Origin: Sphingopyxis sp. MSC1_008
Lineage (GTDB): Bacteria; Pseudomonadota; Alphaproteobacteria; Sphingomonadales; Sphingomonadaceae
DNA length: 64,000 nucleotides
Direction: 5' to 3'
Assembly: GCF_023197165.1 (NCBI RefSeq)
Contig: NZ_JALPRD010000014.1
Coordinates: 59,472 to 123,471, forward strand
Below, in pieces: positions 53,297-62,920 of this stretch. Numbering within the stretch: the stretch's first letter is position 1; each line of letters starts with the position of its first letter. The position numbers and the translations under genes were made by a program. The notes under the pieces were generated by a model, which saw nothing but the letters and a program-made list of their open reading frames with translations, was not told where the DNA came from and did not search any database.

Positions 53297-54889
53297 TCAT
53301 TCGTCCTTCAGCAGATCGCGTTCGCGCAGCAACAGCAGGGTCACGGCCAGTGCCATCGCGACGACGCCCCAGGCGTACCACAGCCCCGCATAAGGATCGC
53401 CGGTGCGCGCGACGATATATTGGCCGACGAAGGGCAACAGGCCGCCGAAATAGCCGGTGCCGAAATGATAGGGGATCGACATCGAGCTGTAGCGGATGCG
53501 CGGTGGGAACAGCTCGCTGAGCAGCGCCGCCACCGGGCCGTATGTCGCGCCCGACAGTGCCGTGAGCGCCATGATCGCGAGGAAGATGATCGCCATATTG
53601 CCCGGCGACGGCGTGACCTTGCCCAGCGGATAGCCCGCCGCGGTTAGCGCCGCATCGAGCTCGGGCGCGTCGCGTGCCGCCACGACCGTGCTGCCCACCG
53701 TCATTGCGACCGTCGGGGTTTCCTGCAGGCTGTAGGAAATGCCGCGCTTCGACAGATAGTCGAGCAGGCGGCCACACTCGCCGGCCTGCTTCTCGTCGAA
53801 CGGGTTGAAGCTGCAGTCGGGGCCGGCGACGACGATCGGCGCCTGTTCCGCCGCGCGCGTCAGATGCGGGTTCGCCGCCGAACCGATCAGCCAATAGAGC
53901 GGGAACAGCAGCAGCAACGTCAGCGCATAGCCGGTCACGATCAGCCGCTTGCGGCCGATGCGGTCTGACAACCAGCCGAAGAGGACGAACCAGCCGAGGC
54001 CCATCAGCGCCGCGGCGCCGACGATGATCTGCGCGACGCTTTCCTCGACATGCATCGCATTTTGCAGGAAGCCCAGCGTCGTGAACATCGCGGTGAACCA
54101 GATCACCGTCAGCCCGGCGGCAATGCCAAAGAGCGCGAGGAAGAGCCGGCGGCCGTTGCCGGGAAAAGTGAAGCTTTCGCGGAGCGGGTTCTTCGAGGTC
54201 TTGCCCGCCGCCTTCATCGCCAGGAACACCGGGCTTTCCGACAGCTTGACGCGCATCCACAGCGAGATCGCGAGCAGGATGAGCGACAGCAGGAACGGCA
54301 CGCGCCAGCCCCACGCATCCCATGTTTCGGCGGACATGCCACCCTTGCAGACGAGCACGACGACGAGGCTGAGGAAGAAGCCCGCGCCGACGCTCGCCTG
54401 GATGAAGCTGGTGAAGAAGCCGCGTTTACCGGCCGGCGAATGCTCCGCGACATAGATCGCCGCCCCGCCATATTCGCCGCCGAGCGCCAAACCTTGAAGG
54501 ATACGCAGGAGGATGATCAGCGCGGGCGCCGCCCATCCGATCGCGGCATAGGACGGCACCAACCCCACGCCTGCAGTTGCGACCCCCATCAGCAGGATCG
54601 TCAGAATGAAGGTGTGCTTGCGCCCGAACCGGTCGCCGAAATAGCCGAACACGATTGCGCCGAGCGGCCGGAAGCCGAAGCCGACCGCGAACCCCGCCCA
54701 AGCGAGCAGCGTCTGCATCTGTTCATTGCCCGACGGAAAAAAGACGCGGCCGATGATGCCGGACGCCGCCAGCGTTCCGTAGATGAAGAAATCATACCAT
54801 TCGAACAGCGTCCCCAGCGACGACGCCGTGATGACGCGCCGGACATCACTGGCTGGCAGTTGGTCCTTGTTCGTTTCGTCGGATGTCAC
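53297..54889 (-). CDS. MHS-family MFS transporter with large insertion
   Basis: The 530-residue permease has metabolite:H+ symporter motifs: GTLFEWYDFFIYG, GFRPLGAIVFG, GDRFGRKHTF and RILQGLALGGEYGGAAIYVAE. About 100 residues are inserted after transmembrane helix 8 or so, with CSFNPFDEKQAGEC holding two Cys, presumably periplasmic. It likely imports a carboxylate. The neighbouring genes are a CoA-transferase and an exported amidohydrolase. Confidence 0.9.
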   Translation of the reverse strand: MTSDETNKDQLPASDVRRVITASSLGTLFEWYDFFIYGTLAASGIIGRVFFPSGNEQMQTLLAWAGFAVGFGFRPLGAIVFGYFGDRFGRKHTFILTILLMGVATAGVGLVPSYAAIGWAAPALIILLRILQGLALGGEYGGAAIYVAEHSPAGKRGFFTSFIQASVGAGFFLSLVVVLVCKGGMSAETWDAWGWRVPFLLSLILLAISLWMRVKLSESPVFLAMKAAGKTSKNPLRESFTFPGNGRRLFLALFGIAAGLTVIWFTAMFTTLGFLQNAMHVEESVAQIIVGAAALMGLGWFVLFGWLSDRIGRKRLIVTGYALTLLLLFPLYWLIGSAANPHLTRAAEQAPIVVAGPDCSFNPFDEKQAGECGRLLDYLSKRGISYSLQETPTVAMTVGSTVVAARDAPELDAALTAAGYPLGKVTPSPGNMAIIFLAIMALTALSGATYGPVAALLSELFPPRIRYSSMSIPYHFGTGYFGGLLPFVGQYIVARTGDPYAGLWYAWGVVAMALAVTLLLLRERDLLKDE

Positions 54890-54920
54890 GATTCCCCCAT
54901 TTTCTCTTTATATTCGGCGC

Positions 54921-56594
54921 TCAGGCGGACGATGCGGTGAAGCGCTCCTGTCCGTCGACAAAGGTCCGCAGGACGCCGGTCTTCAAATATTGGTCGGGCG
55001 CGGCGGTCAGCAGATTCCGGTCGAGCACGACGATGTCGGCCAGATAGCCGGGTGCGATCCGGCCGAGGCGGTCCTCCTGGAACCCCGCGAACGCCGCGGT
55101 TCGCGTATAGGCGGTCAGCGCTTCCTCGATCGAAACCCGCTGTTCGGGGTGCCAGCCATTCGGGTTGGCGCCGTCGATCGTATGGCGCTGGACCGCCGCG
55201 TCGATGCCCGTCATAGGATCGAGCGGCGCCACCGGCCAGTCCGATCCGAAACAGGTCGTGACCCCGGCATCGAGCAGCGACCGAAACGCATAGGTTCGGT
55301 TCAACCGCTCCTCGCCGATCCGCCGTACCGCCCAGCGCCCGTCGTCGGCGGCGTGATAGGGCTGCACCGACGCGATCACCTTCTGCTCTGCCATGCGTGT
55401 CCACGCGCCGGGGCTGAGATGTTGGGCATGTTCGATCCGGAAGCGCCGGTCGCGCGCGCCATTCCTTTTCGCCGCATCGGCGAAGATATCGAGCACGACG
55501 TCGTTCGCCTCGTCGCCGATCGCATGGGTCGTGATCGCAAGCCCTGCGGCGTCGGCCGCCGGAATCCATTCGCGCATATCGTCGACCCGCGTCGTCCAGA
55601 CGCCACGCTGGCCGGGCGCATCGACATAGGGTTCGTGGAAGCGCGCAGTGCGGGCGCCGAGCGAACCGTCGGACACGCATTTGAGCGAGCCCCAGCGCAC
55701 CCAGTCGTCGCCGCGCCCTTCGGCCTTCACCAACGCCGCCATGCGTTCCCAATCGGCGAGCGGGACGAAGGAATTGAACCGCAGGCCGAGCGAGCCGCTG
55801 CTGCGCAGGCGACGCGCGGCGCCCTGCACCGACCAGTCGATCTCGGTATTATGGACCTGGCTTACCCCCTTGCTCAAAGCATGGTCGATGCCTTGGCGGA
55901 CCAGCTGGTCGGCCTGGGTGTCGGTGAGCGGCGGGATCACCGCAAGCGCCCGTTGTTTGGCATTGTCCTTCAGCAGGCCCGTCGGCTCGCCGTGTTCGTC
56001 GCGCTCGATCACCCCGCCGGGAACGTCGGGCGTGTTGCGGTCGATACCGGCAAGGCGCAGCGCCGCCGAATTCAGGAACAGCGAGTGCAGGTCGGTGCGC
56101 GGAATCGCAATGGGGGTGTCGGCCGACGCCGCGTCGACCCATTCCTTGCGTGGCAGTCCGCCCCCCCAACGCTGCTCGTCCCAAGCCCCACCCGTCAGCC
56201 ACTGGCCCCCCGGAACCGACCGCACCGCCGCGCCGATGCGGTCGATGAACTCCGCCTTCGACCGGAGGTCTATGAAAACGGGCTGCGCGAGCTGGATCGA
56301 GCCCAGCAGGAAATGGGTATGGCAATCGATGAACGCCGGCATCACGAACGCCCCGCCGCAGTCGATCACGCGTGTTTTGGGACCGATCGCCGATCGCACC
56401 GCCCGGTCACCGAGCGCCGCGATCCGGTTGCCGGCAATCGCGACGGCATCCGACATGGCGGAACCGGGGCCAGTCCAGACCTTCGCATTGACCAGCGCCG
56501 TGTCGGCCGTCCGGCTCGCGGCGAATGCCGGCCCGCAAAGCGCCGCCGCCGTGCCGGTGGCGATCAATTCACGCCGCGTGATCCGGTAATGCAT
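54921..56594 (-). CDS. Tat-exported YtcJ-like amidohydrolase
   Basis: The 557-residue metallohydrolase of the YtcJ subgroup has a Tat-type leader (MHYRITRRELIATG), metal His-x-His in AFIDCHTHFLLG, further ligands in TTHAIGDEAND and IEHAQHL, and GSDWPVAPLDP. I used ATG 56594 with GGAGA upstream; a start at 56609 is also open. It hydrolyses an amide or cyclic substrate in the periplasm, upstream of transporter uptake. The substrate is unknown. Confidence 0.88.
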   Translation of the reverse strand: MHYRITRRELIATGTAAALCGPAFAASRTADTALVNAKVWTGPGSAMSDAVAIAGNRIAALGDRAVRSAIGPKTRVIDCGGAFVMPAFIDCHTHFLLGSIQLAQPVFIDLRSKAEFIDRIGAAVRSVPGGQWLTGGAWDEQRWGGGLPRKEWVDAASADTPIAIPRTDLHSLFLNSAALRLAGIDRNTPDVPGGVIERDEHGEPTGLLKDNAKQRALAVIPPLTDTQADQLVRQGIDHALSKGVSQVHNTEIDWSVQGAARRLRSSGSLGLRFNSFVPLADWERMAALVKAEGRGDDWVRWGSLKCVSDGSLGARTARFHEPYVDAPGQRGVWTTRVDDMREWIPAADAAGLAITTHAIGDEANDVVLDIFADAAKRNGARDRRFRIEHAQHLSPGAWTRMAEQKVIASVQPYHAADDGRWAVRRIGEERLNRTYAFRSLLDAGVTTCFGSDWPVAPLDPMTGIDAAVQRHTIDGANPNGWHPEQRVSIEEALTAYTRTAAFAGFQEDRLGRIAPGYLADIVVLDRNLLTAAPDQYLKTGVLRTFVDGQERFTASSA

Positions 56595-56620
56595 TCGCCT
56601 GTTCTCCATGTCCCCGACGG

Positions 56621-57115
56621 TCAGCGCTGTCCCGACTTACGCGCAGGATTGGCAGCGCGCCATGTATCGAGCCGCGCCAACCATTGCGCGGCCGAGACCG
56701 GACCGATCGTCCCCGTGTCGCTATGCGACGCGATGAGTTCGCGGATCTTGATGAAATAGGCGGAGCCGCTCGGCATGCCCAGCTCGGCGCTTCGCCTGGC
56801 CATGGCGGCTTCCTGCTCCGCGGTTGGTTTGGCGGCCGATACCGGTTTGAACAGGATGACGTCGAATTCGGCGCCATTTTCGTGGAAGAACAGCTGCGTC
56901 GGCGGCTGCCCGCCCGCGGCGGAGACTTCGTCGCCCAACGCGATGAAACGGACAAACTCTTCCTGCTTTCCGGGCGCAAGTTTGAAGATCTCGAACCACG
57001 CCTCGGGCCAAGGTGCGTCCGCCTGGGCGGCAGGCGCCGGCGCGCTTCGCTGCGCTGCGGCCGGCGTCGCGTACAGGGCAGCGGCGACAATCGCCGAAGC
57101 AAGCAGATGTTTCAT
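56621..57115 (-). CDS. secreted hypothetical protein
   Basis: The 164-residue protein has a signal peptide (cleavage near AAAQR) and a soluble domain with WFEIFKLAPGKQEEFVRFIA and QLFFHENGAEFDVILFKPV, suggesting a ferredoxin-like dimeric fold. I do not recognise a named family. It lies 10 bases after the TonB receptor and 11 before the amidohydrolase, so it belongs to the same operon. Confidence 0.7.
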   Translation of the reverse strand: MKHLLASAIVAAALYATPAAAQRSAPAPAAQADAPWPEAWFEIFKLAPGKQEEFVRFIALGDEVSAAGGQPPTQLFFHENGAEFDVILFKPVSAAKPTAEQEAAMARRSAELGMPSGSAYFIKIRELIASHSDTGTIGPVSAAQWLARLDTWRAANPARKSGQR

Positions 57116-57125
57116 AATATCCCCC

Positions 57126-60100
57126 TCAGAAAATCAGGTCGACACCGAGCCGTACATAGCGCGGGCGCTGATAGCTGAGCGGCATGCCATATTCAGGGCG
57201 GATCGCATCGCTGTTAAAATCGATCTCGCCGATCTGGTCGACGTCGTTGACGCCCTTGAAGTTGAAGATGTTGAAGATATCGGCACGCAGCGTCGCCTTG
57301 CCATTCGCGGGCAATTTCACATCGTACCGGACCGACACGTCGAGATTTTTCACCCAGTCGCTCTCCAACCCTTCACCGTCGAGTCCGGTGCCGCGCGGCT
57401 GCAGGCGGCCGAGGCAATATTGCGACCAGGCGCCGTACAGATAGCCGAGGTTAGTTCCGTCGAACCCGCCGCGGCTGTTGCCGATGCAGCCAAACTTGCG
57501 CGGCGCCGACAGGGACGCGTTGAAACCGAAGAGCAGCTCCTTGGTCACCTGATAGGATCCCCACAGCTTGAACTGATGCGCGCGGTGATTGGGGAGCTTG
57601 CCATAGGCGCCTTCCATCAGGTCGCCCTGATCGAAGTCGCGGGTCAAGCCGGCGCCATTCTGGCCGAAATCCGACTGGACGAAACCCTCGGTGTTCCCCC
57701 GACTGTCCGACCAGGTATAGGAGCCGTTCAGCGACCAGACGCCGTCCCATGCGCGTTCGAAAGTAAACTCGATCGCGTCATATTTGCGCGACGCGCCCGG
57801 CATGCCAAGGTCTGCGGCCGCCAACGTGACCGTTCGCGGCGTGGCTTCGCCATTGATCGGGTCCGCCAGAGTGACGACGATGTCGCGATTGGGATTGGCG
57901 ATCACATATTGGTGGAAACCGGTCCAGACATCGTCGCATCCCGCAATCCCTTCCGCCGCGCAATAGGCACGGACCCCGGCGTCGACCGAAATATCGTCGG
58001 CATAAGACAGCAAGCGGCGGCGCGTATAGGTCAGGCCGACCGTCCAGCGATCGTCCAGCTTGTAGGACGCACCCAGTATGATCTCGTCCTCCTCGCTCGG
58101 CTTCAGGTTTTGCGAGACCGCCTGACCCGGGTCGCGCAAGGCGCCCGTGGCGATCACGTTGCAGTTCGGCCCCGCAACTCCGAAAATGGGTTCCGGGCAG
58201 ATCTGGCCCCCGTTCCAGTTGGTGATTTGGGTCGTGAGATTGGGAACATTGCCCGCACCGAACGTGCCGTCGGTCTGCCAATATTCGGTATAGCTGAGCG
58301 GCTGGCCGAAGGTGATGAAGGCCGTGTTCGAAGCGACCGGCAGGAAATAGCGGCCATAATTGCCGAACAATTTCATCCGCCCGTCGCCGAACACGTCATA
58401 GGAAGCGCCAAGGCGCGGCGCCAAGGCGCTGTCGAGATCGAGCCATTGGTCTCCGCCCAGCGTGTCGCTGGCGAACTGGTCGAGCCGGACGCCGAGATTG
58501 AGCGTCAGGTCGGTGGTCGGCTGCCATTCATCCTGCAGATAATAGGCGCGGTTCTTTGACCGGAAGCCACCGCCGACACTCCCATAGCCGACGCCGACAT
58601 AGACATCGCCCGGAACGAGCCCGGCCGCGTCGCATTGTGGCGTGCCAGCGCCGCATTCGTTCAGATAATAGGAGACGCCGCCCGGCGCGGAGGCGAGACC
58701 GCCGGCGTCATAGCCATCATTCCCCGTGGGCACCTCGACCTTGTTCAGCCGGTTCTGCTCATTGTCCATGCCGAAGCGGATATGATGGTCGCCGAGCATC
58801 GAGAAATAGACATCGGCATCGAAGCGATAGAATTCGCGCTTGGTCGCATAGGGAGTGGGAATGGTAGCCAGCTTCTGGTCGCTGAGGATCGCCCCGGTGC
58901 GTTCGTCGCGCACGAAATTGGCGTTGTTGGTCGTCTGGTAGTCGAACCGTTCCTTGGACACGCCATAGGCGCCTGAAATGGTGAACCAGTCGGCCAGATT
59001 GCCAGTGTAACGAGCGATATAGCTGGTGCCGCCGCCCCTATACCGCGTCTGACTGAGTTCGTCGCCCACCGCGTCGGTGGCGGCATCATAAGCGAGGGTC
59101 TTGCGAAGCCGGGTGGTTCCGGTATCGAAATAGGTGAATTCCAGACGATGGCCGTCCAAAGGAAGGGCATCAATCTTCACCGCCCAGATCGGATCGTTAT
59201 CGCGGTCGATATAGCGCGCACCGTCGAGGATGCTGCTATCCTCGCTCTTGATATCGCGGAACTCGATCAGGCCATAGGCGAACAGGCGGTCCTTGATGAT
59301 CGGGCCGCCGGCTTCGGCGATCGCGCTGAAGCTGGCGCGCTTGTCGGAGCGGTTGCGGTCGCGATAGGTGTCCGGCGACGAAGAGGCCAGCCCGTCGGGT
59401 TCCCAGTTGAGGTGCAGGCCAACCGTCAGGTCGTTGGTCCCGGCCTTCGACACCGCATTGATGATGCCGCCGGTCGCACGCCCATATTCGGCCTGATAGC
59501 CGCCTGTCTTGACCTCGACCGAGCGGAAGAATTCAAATGGAACCGGCGCAGAGCCCAGGTAATTGTCGAAGTTCGTAATATTCAGGCCGTTGATATAATA
59601 GGCGTTCTCCGCCACCGACGCACCGCCGAACGAGGCGAGATTGCCGAAAGTCGTGTCCCCCGCGGTCGCCGTCGGCGCCAGCAGCGCGGCGTCGGTCAGG
59701 CTGCGACCGAGCGGCATCCGGGCGACGAGATCCTGAAGGTCGATCGCGATGCCAGTGGTCGTGCTGGAAAAGTCGAGGTTTCGGCGCGCGCCGGTCACGA
59801 CGATCTCGCTGCTGCCCTCGCCGACGATGAAGGTATAGTTGGCAGTCGCGGACGCCGCGATCTGCAAATTCTGTTGCCCGGCGTCCCCTACCGGGGAGGA
59901 GACCGCGACGCTGTAGCTGCCCGGCGGCAGCGCCGCAAAGCGGAAGGCGCCACTGGCCGTTGTCGTCGTCGCGCGCGAGAAACCCTGATCCTCCGATGTC
60001 AGTTCGACGCTTGCTTCCGCCACCGGTGCCCCCACCGCGTCGACAACGCTGCCCGTCAATGCGCCCGACGTATAATCCTGCGCCGCCGCCGGCGCGCTGA

Positions 60101-60191
60101 CGGCAAAACCGAACATAACGGCCGGCGCGGTATATAGCGCCAGCACCGCGGCCGAGCCCGATCTCAAGAAACGCGACGATGATTTCCCCAT
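57126..60191 (-). CDS. TonB-dependent receptor with carboxypeptidase-regulatory-like N-domain
   Basis: The 1021-residue receptor has a signal peptide and a carboxypeptidase-regulatory-like beta-sandwich (about 40-115; GALTGSVVDAVGAPVAEASV). A plug follows (EIVVTGARR, YINGLNITNFDNYLG, GYQAEYGRATGGIINAVS), then a long barrel ending in LGVDLIF. This is the Oar-like class that often handles peptides or large conjugates. GGGGAG precedes the ATG. It opens the operon that ends with the enoyl-CoA hydratase at 51304. Confidence 0.93.
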   Translation of the reverse strand: MGKSSSRFLRSGSAAVLALYTAPAVMFGFAVSAPAAAQDYTSGALTGSVVDAVGAPVAEASVELTSEDQGFSRATTTTASGAFRFAALPPGSYSVAVSSPVGDAGQQNLQIAASATANYTFIVGEGSSEIVVTGARRNLDFSSTTTGIAIDLQDLVARMPLGRSLTDAALLAPTATAGDTTFGNLASFGGASVAENAYYINGLNITNFDNYLGSAPVPFEFFRSVEVKTGGYQAEYGRATGGIINAVSKAGTNDLTVGLHLNWEPDGLASSSPDTYRDRNRSDKRASFSAIAEAGGPIIKDRLFAYGLIEFRDIKSEDSSILDGARYIDRDNDPIWAVKIDALPLDGHRLEFTYFDTGTTRLRKTLAYDAATDAVGDELSQTRYRGGGTSYIARYTGNLADWFTISGAYGVSKERFDYQTTNNANFVRDERTGAILSDQKLATIPTPYATKREFYRFDADVYFSMLGDHHIRFGMDNEQNRLNKVEVPTGNDGYDAGGLASAPGGVSYYLNECGAGTPQCDAAGLVPGDVYVGVGYGSVGGGFRSKNRAYYLQDEWQPTTDLTLNLGVRLDQFASDTLGGDQWLDLDSALAPRLGASYDVFGDGRMKLFGNYGRYFLPVASNTAFITFGQPLSYTEYWQTDGTFGAGNVPNLTTQITNWNGGQICPEPIFGVAGPNCNVIATGALRDPGQAVSQNLKPSEEDEIILGASYKLDDRWTVGLTYTRRRLLSYADDISVDAGVRAYCAAEGIAGCDDVWTGFHQYVIANPNRDIVVTLADPINGEATPRTVTLAAADLGMPGASRKYDAIEFTFERAWDGVWSLNGSYTWSDSRGNTEGFVQSDFGQNGAGLTRDFDQGDLMEGAYGKLPNHRAHQFKLWGSYQVTKELLFGFNASLSAPRKFGCIGNSRGGFDGTNLGYLYGAWSQYCLGRLQPRGTGLDGEGLESDWVKNLDVSVRYDVKLPANGKATLRADIFNIFNFKGVNDVDQIGEIDFNSDAIRPEYGMPLSYQRPRYVRLGVDLIF

Positions 60192-60952
60192 GCTATTGCT
60201 CCCCTTTGCCGACCGCGATGCCCCACGGTCGTACTGGCCCGTTCGACCTTCAAGGGCTGGTTTAGAGTAATGGCGAACGAAGACTCAGGGATGATTATGG
60301 GCTTATGCGGGGCCTCTGTTCTCGCTTCCAAACAGGTACAGTCAAGGTGACGCCGTAGCCTTTCATCAAGTCGGAGCTGTGTTTTGCTGGCATCCGCGGC
60401 ATGAAAGGGGTTATCCGCGAGCGAAGCACTTAACGATACAGGAACAATTGTACCGAATATGCCTTACGCAAAATCCCGCGCTTCCGTCCGGCTCAGGTGG
60501 GATTAACGCAGGGTCTTATGGTCGAAATGGGGCGCACGGCGGACGTCATGCGGAGCTCCGCTTCGGGCACGAATGGCGAAGTGTCGGACCGATCGGAATG
60601 CGGCGCAAATTTGCCAATAGAATCTGTTAGTGTGAGCTCGACCTCAGGACCTGGCCGATCTCAGCCGGTCGGCTTTCAGACCGAAAATCAGGTAGGCAGA
60701 CGTTCCGCGCCCTCCCCCCCTGCGCGGCAAAAGAGAACGACATCATTCCAGTGCCGCGAGGATTGGCGCACGACGGCGTAAAGATGAGCGATTCGGTTTC
60801 CGCGTGTCCAATCAGATCCCGCTCCGCCTCACGGCTGAGCCGCGCGAGGGCCCTACGGCTGCTTCGCCGCGTGAGATTATACGCGCGCGACCGAGTCGCG
60901 CTAAATTCTTGATCCAACCAACATGGATCAATTGTCTCGACGCGCGCCCTTG
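60192..60952. other. intergenic region upstream of TonB receptor
   Basis: About 760 bases without a convincing gene. It holds a 14-bp palindrome GGAACAATTGTACC at 60441-60454, a possible operator for the receptor operon. The small open frames here have biased composition and are rejected. Confidence 0.4.
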
Positions 60953-61596
60953 CTAGGTCCGGGTCTCTGAAGCCTGAGGGCCGCGCCCCGCAAGGCAGAG
61001 GAATTTCTCTTGTAGAGAACGAAAAGGCTCCGCACGCCAGCGCGGAGTCTTTTTGTCAGGGTTCCCGACCCAATCATCCAAGGCTGCGATCTTCGCGCAA
61101 GCCCCTGGCGACCTGATCGAGATGAGATAGGTCTCATTAAAGCCGGCAACGCTACGAAGCCCTTCCCAATCGGGAATGGTGACGATGCGCTTCGTCCTGC
61201 GAATGAGTCCCTCCTCCGACAGCATCTTCAGCACTCGATTGACATGCACCGATGTCAGGCCGGTCGCATCGGCAAGCTGTTCCTGGGTCATCGGCAGCTG
61301 ATCCCATCCTCGATCGGAAAACCCGCGACGTCGAGCCTGCGAGCGAATTCGCACAGGAGATGGGCGATCCGGGTGCGGCCATCGCGGCGCCCCACATTCA
61401 CGACCCACTCCTTGAAGATGGAGCTATCGATAAGTGTATCGATCCACATCGCCATGCCGACGCGCGGGTGCGAGATGATGAGTTCGCGCACCGCGCTGCG
61501 CGGAATAAAAGCGAGGTCGCACCGTGTGGCAGACGGGCAGGGATTGTCAGCGCAGTAGCAAGGGCTTTCCGATAACATCCGGATGCCGATCGTCAT
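60953..61596 (-). pseudogene. frameshifted and truncated Crp/Fnr-family regulator
   Basis: Two minus-strand frames carry consecutive parts of one regulator. The first (61288-61596) has LAFIPRSAVRELIISHPRV, MWIDTLIDSSIFKEWVVNVG and HLLCEFARRLDVAGFPIEDG. The second continues from about 61302 with QLPMTQEQLADATGLTSVHV and the winged-helix end. One missing base near 61300-61310 would restore the join. Most of the N-terminal cyclic-nucleotide-binding domain is also absent, so it is a pseudogene even if the frameshift were an error. Confidence 0.75.
61026..61054. terminator. bidirectional terminator-like hairpin
   Basis: Stem CTCCGC/GCGGAG (extendable with weaker pairs) around an 8-base loop. It is followed by TCTTTTT on the plus strand and CCTTTT on the minus strand. 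It likely ended the Crp/Fnr gene originally. Confidence 0.55.
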
Positions 61597-61765
61597 CTAG
61601 CGCCATTCGCCTGTCCGGCGCGCGACGTCAGGATGCGTCCGTCGGCATAGGCGGCAGCGCCGCTGCATGTAGTCTTTCGACGGCCGTGGCCCGCGTCCCG
61701 ATTTTCTGATCTGCGTCCATCTGGGCGATCCCGGCAGCACGAATTGCGCTGCCCTCGGCTATGCC

Positions 61766-62920
61766 TCATACGGGATCGTGCAACGCGTCCTTTTTATCCG
61801 CTGCATCAGCCGTTTGCGGCATCGAGAAGCGGAAGCAGGTCCGCGTTTCATTCGACTCGACAACCATCGTGCCGCCATGCGCCTTCGCGATTTCGTTGAC
61901 GATGAACAATCCGAGCCCGAGCCCCTGCTTCGCATTCTGATCCATTCCGCGAACGAAGGGCTGGAACAGCTGCGCGCGGGCCGATGGCGGAATCGGCTCT
62001 CCATGGTTCGTCACGGTTAGCCAAAAAGCGTCATCCTCGGTTGCGGCCTCGACCAGAACTGGCTGATCGGAAGCGCCGTGTGCCACCGCGTTCGAAATCA
62101 GGTTGGCAGCGAGCTGGCCGATGCGCTGGCGGTCGCAGTCGACAGGCTCGCGGATGGCGAACCGTGTCTGGATGGCCCGGCCCTTGCCGGCAACGCGAAT
62201 TTCCTGGACCACCTGTTCGAGCACCGGCGTCAGCGGCTTGCGCGCATTGCGCGACAGTATAATGCCCTCACCCAGGCGGCCGCGCGCGAAGTCGAGCACA
62301 TCATCGATCAGCGCGGCTGCGCGTCCGACACTTTGTCCCATCGCATCGACGATGAAGCGGCCGCGGTCGGAAAGCTCTTCCTTGCCAAGCAAGGCGACCC
62401 CCGATGACAGCGCGGCGATCGGATTACGCAGATCGTGGCCAAGCACGGCGATAAACTGTTCGCGCAGGACCGCCGTTTCATGCTCGGCCTCGACGGCGTT
62501 CTCCGCCTTGTCGCGCGCTGCAATCAGCGACCGTTCGTAGGCGCGGCGATCAACAGCTTTGAAAAGCGTCATCCGTGTGAGCAGATGCGCGCCCTCGGCC
62601 GATCTTTTCTCGGCGGCATTGGCAATTACCGGAATTTTCGCGCCCGAGGGATCGACCAGATCGAGTGCGATCTCGCCGACATGGCCCTGTAGGCGCAGCA
62701 AGGGCGCAAGATGGGTTTCGAAAGCGATCCGGCCGCCGAAGCTCATGCAGTCGCCGAAGCGATTACCGATCAGTTCGTCAGCGGGGCGGCCGATCCAATT
62801 TGCCAGCGTCCGGTTGAGTTTGACGATGCGCCCGTCAGGCGCGAGCGACACATAGCCGCAGGGCGCGTTTTCATAGAGGTCCGCAAGATCCTCGGATTCG
62901 ATTGGCAGCGTATCAGACAA
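61766..62920 (-). CDS. PAS-domain sensor histidine kinase
   Basis: The 384-residue soluble kinase has an N-terminal PAS domain (about 10-125; LYENAPCGYVSLAPDG), a coiled linker, the H-box VLGHDLRNPIAAL with His162, N-box QLAANLISNAVAHG and G-box GLGLGLFIVNEIAKAHGG. No membrane segment is seen. Its start overlaps the end of the RsbQ-like hydrolase gene by 8 bases, so the two are coupled. It may sense the product of the hydrolase. No response regulator gene is adjacent in the window. Confidence 0.92.
   Translation of the reverse strand: MSDTLPIESEDLADLYENAPCGYVSLAPDGRIVKLNRTLANWIGRPADELIGNRFGDCMSFGGRIAFETHLAPLLRLQGHVGEIALDLVDPSGAKIPVIANAAEKRSAEGAHLLTRMTLFKAVDRRAYERSLIAARDKAENAVEAEHETAVLREQFIAVLGHDLRNPIAALSSGVALLGKEELSDRGRFIVDAMGQSVGRAAALIDDVLDFARGRLGEGIILSRNARKPLTPVLEQVVQEIRVAGKGRAIQTRFAIREPVDCDRQRIGQLAANLISNAVAHGASDQPVLVEAATEDDAFWLTVTNHGEPIPPSARAQLFQPFVRGMDQNAKQGLGLGLFIVNEIAKAHGGTMVVESNETRTCFRFSMPQTADAADKKDALHDPV

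Noticed and set aside
54783..58559. Two long plus-strand ORFs (658 and 594 codons)
   Set aside because: Antisense to the MHS transporter, the amidohydrolase and the Oar-like receptor; no domain seen.
60627..60917. Minus-strand ORF of 96 codons in the receptor upstream region
   Set aside because: Arg/Ser-rich with no fold-like pattern, no ribosome-binding site.
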